Source: Pseudisothecium myosuroides (Eukaryota > Streptophyta > Bryopsida > Hypnales > Lembophyllaceae). Taken from it: a stretch of DNA of 64,000 nt. Location: the NCBI GenBank assembly GCA_951799445.1, contig OX637292.1, forward strand, positions 20,649,296-20,713,295, given 5' to 3'. This document shows, piece by piece, positions 63,501 through 64,000 of the stretch (position 1 is the first letter of the stretch; every line of letters starts with the position of its first letter). Below the pieces are notes generated by a model that ran no database searches, was not told the origin of the DNA, and saw nothing but the letters and a program-made list of their open reading frames with translations. The translations under genes were made by a program, and so were the position numbers.

Positions 63501-64000
63501 CAAGGGCACACCGTCAAAATGGCAAGTCATTCACGATGACAAGGTTAAGTAGAGAAAAAACGGACGTCAGTAAAGGTATAAAAAAGTAATGTCACTCACT
63601 GTTAGTGCAGAGAGGACTTGTCTCCCAGTAGACATTGTTTCCTCGGCTGCTTTACTGTTCAAGAAAGCCCGGTATAATTTCTCCTGCAAACATTCAGTAC
63701 AATTACGGCACAAGTTCGCTTTTGTAATGTAACAAAGGGAGCAGAGTAGGGATCGCTGAAAAACGCTCAGTCCAACTTCAAATGAAGCAAAAAAACTGAA
63801 CTTTCAATGCTTCGATTTCACTCTGATTTCCCAACCTTAACAAGGGAATTCACCTGGCGTTCAGAAAGGGGCAGCCAGACAATTAGGTCATTCTTCCTTG
63901 ATAACTTCCGTTCTTGTTTGTTCTCGGAGTCCGGAAAGACTTCACTTTTCAGACGTCTCAGGAAGTACGGAGCGAACTTTTGCCTTAGTTCCTGCAGTCG
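60537..64000 (-). CDS. CHR24: SNF2 ATPase, CHR24/ERCC6L type (3' part)
   Basis: Partial: continues past the right edge. Exons 5' to 3': 64000-63854, 63683-63600, 63490-63290, 63168-63097, 62921-62841, 62668-62550, 62417-62306, about 62137-62070, 61939-61845, 61739-61590, 61482-61402, 61274-61151, 61004-60537. It encodes the end of the first RecA lobe ([13 protein letters not shown]), the linker ([16 protein letters not shown]) and the whole second lobe: [45 protein letters not shown] and [15 protein letters not shown]. Then comes the ERCC6L-like tail ([25 protein letters not shown]) and a Ser/Pro-rich end. The family uses ATP to move on DNA and remodels chromatin in repair or mitosis; the exact plant role is not settled. 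One intron uses a GC donor. Confidence 0.9.

Overview
The window is nuclear DNA of a land plant. It holds spliced genes with GT-AG introns, a plant-type LRR receptor kinase built from many 72-81 bp LRR exons, an ERCC6-like/CHR24-type SNF2 ATPase, and plant transposon families (CACTA/En-Spm, hAT MITEs, an LTR element with an accessory ORF). I cannot place the species; a non-seed plant is possible but not shown.

Layout. 1-12521: three related repeat units (about 4.5, 4.7 and 2.7 kb) in head-to-tail order, preceded by an inverted arm. Each carries a 21-codon exon (ACCATGG start, GT donor), and a diverged inverted relative lies at 14.7-19.0 kb. 12576-13212: orphan basic coding fragment with a frameshift. 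13.2-21.8 kb: AT-rich intergenic DNA with minisatellites. 21777-21997: CACTA-type hairpin MITE.

22564-41700: one 19.1-kb CACTA transposon flanked by ATG target duplications. It carries two divergently transcribed genes, TNP2-like transposase (minus, 31.1-35.7 kb) and an ORF1/transposase_24-like protein (plus, 37.4-41.0 kb). Both keep splice sites but are broken by nonsense codons, and TNP2 also by frameshifts. Nested inside at 27009-30494 is a 3.5-kb solo-LTR-like insertion with a perfect 5-bp target duplication (CAAAC) that contains its own TATA box and an intact 589-aa ORF. This is the most unusual object in the window.

41862-58700 (minus): LRR receptor-like kinase gene of about 22 exons with an intact RD kinase. 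Two LRR exons were tandemly duplicated (883-bp offset), with a -1 lesion in one copy and a +1 lesion in the other; skipping those two exons restores an open frame. Its introns hold a 2.2-kb non-autonomous CACTA element and a 251-bp hAT-type MITE. The big CACTA ends only 161 bp past its stop codon. 60537-64000 (minus): the 3' part (13 exons) of a CHR24/ERCC6L-type SNF2 gene, whose 5' end lies beyond the window.

Only the receptor kinase and the SNF2 protein look like host genes. Everything else recognisable is transposon-derived or repetitive. Exon boundaries were read by eye from splice consensus and reading-frame phase and may be off by a base or two.
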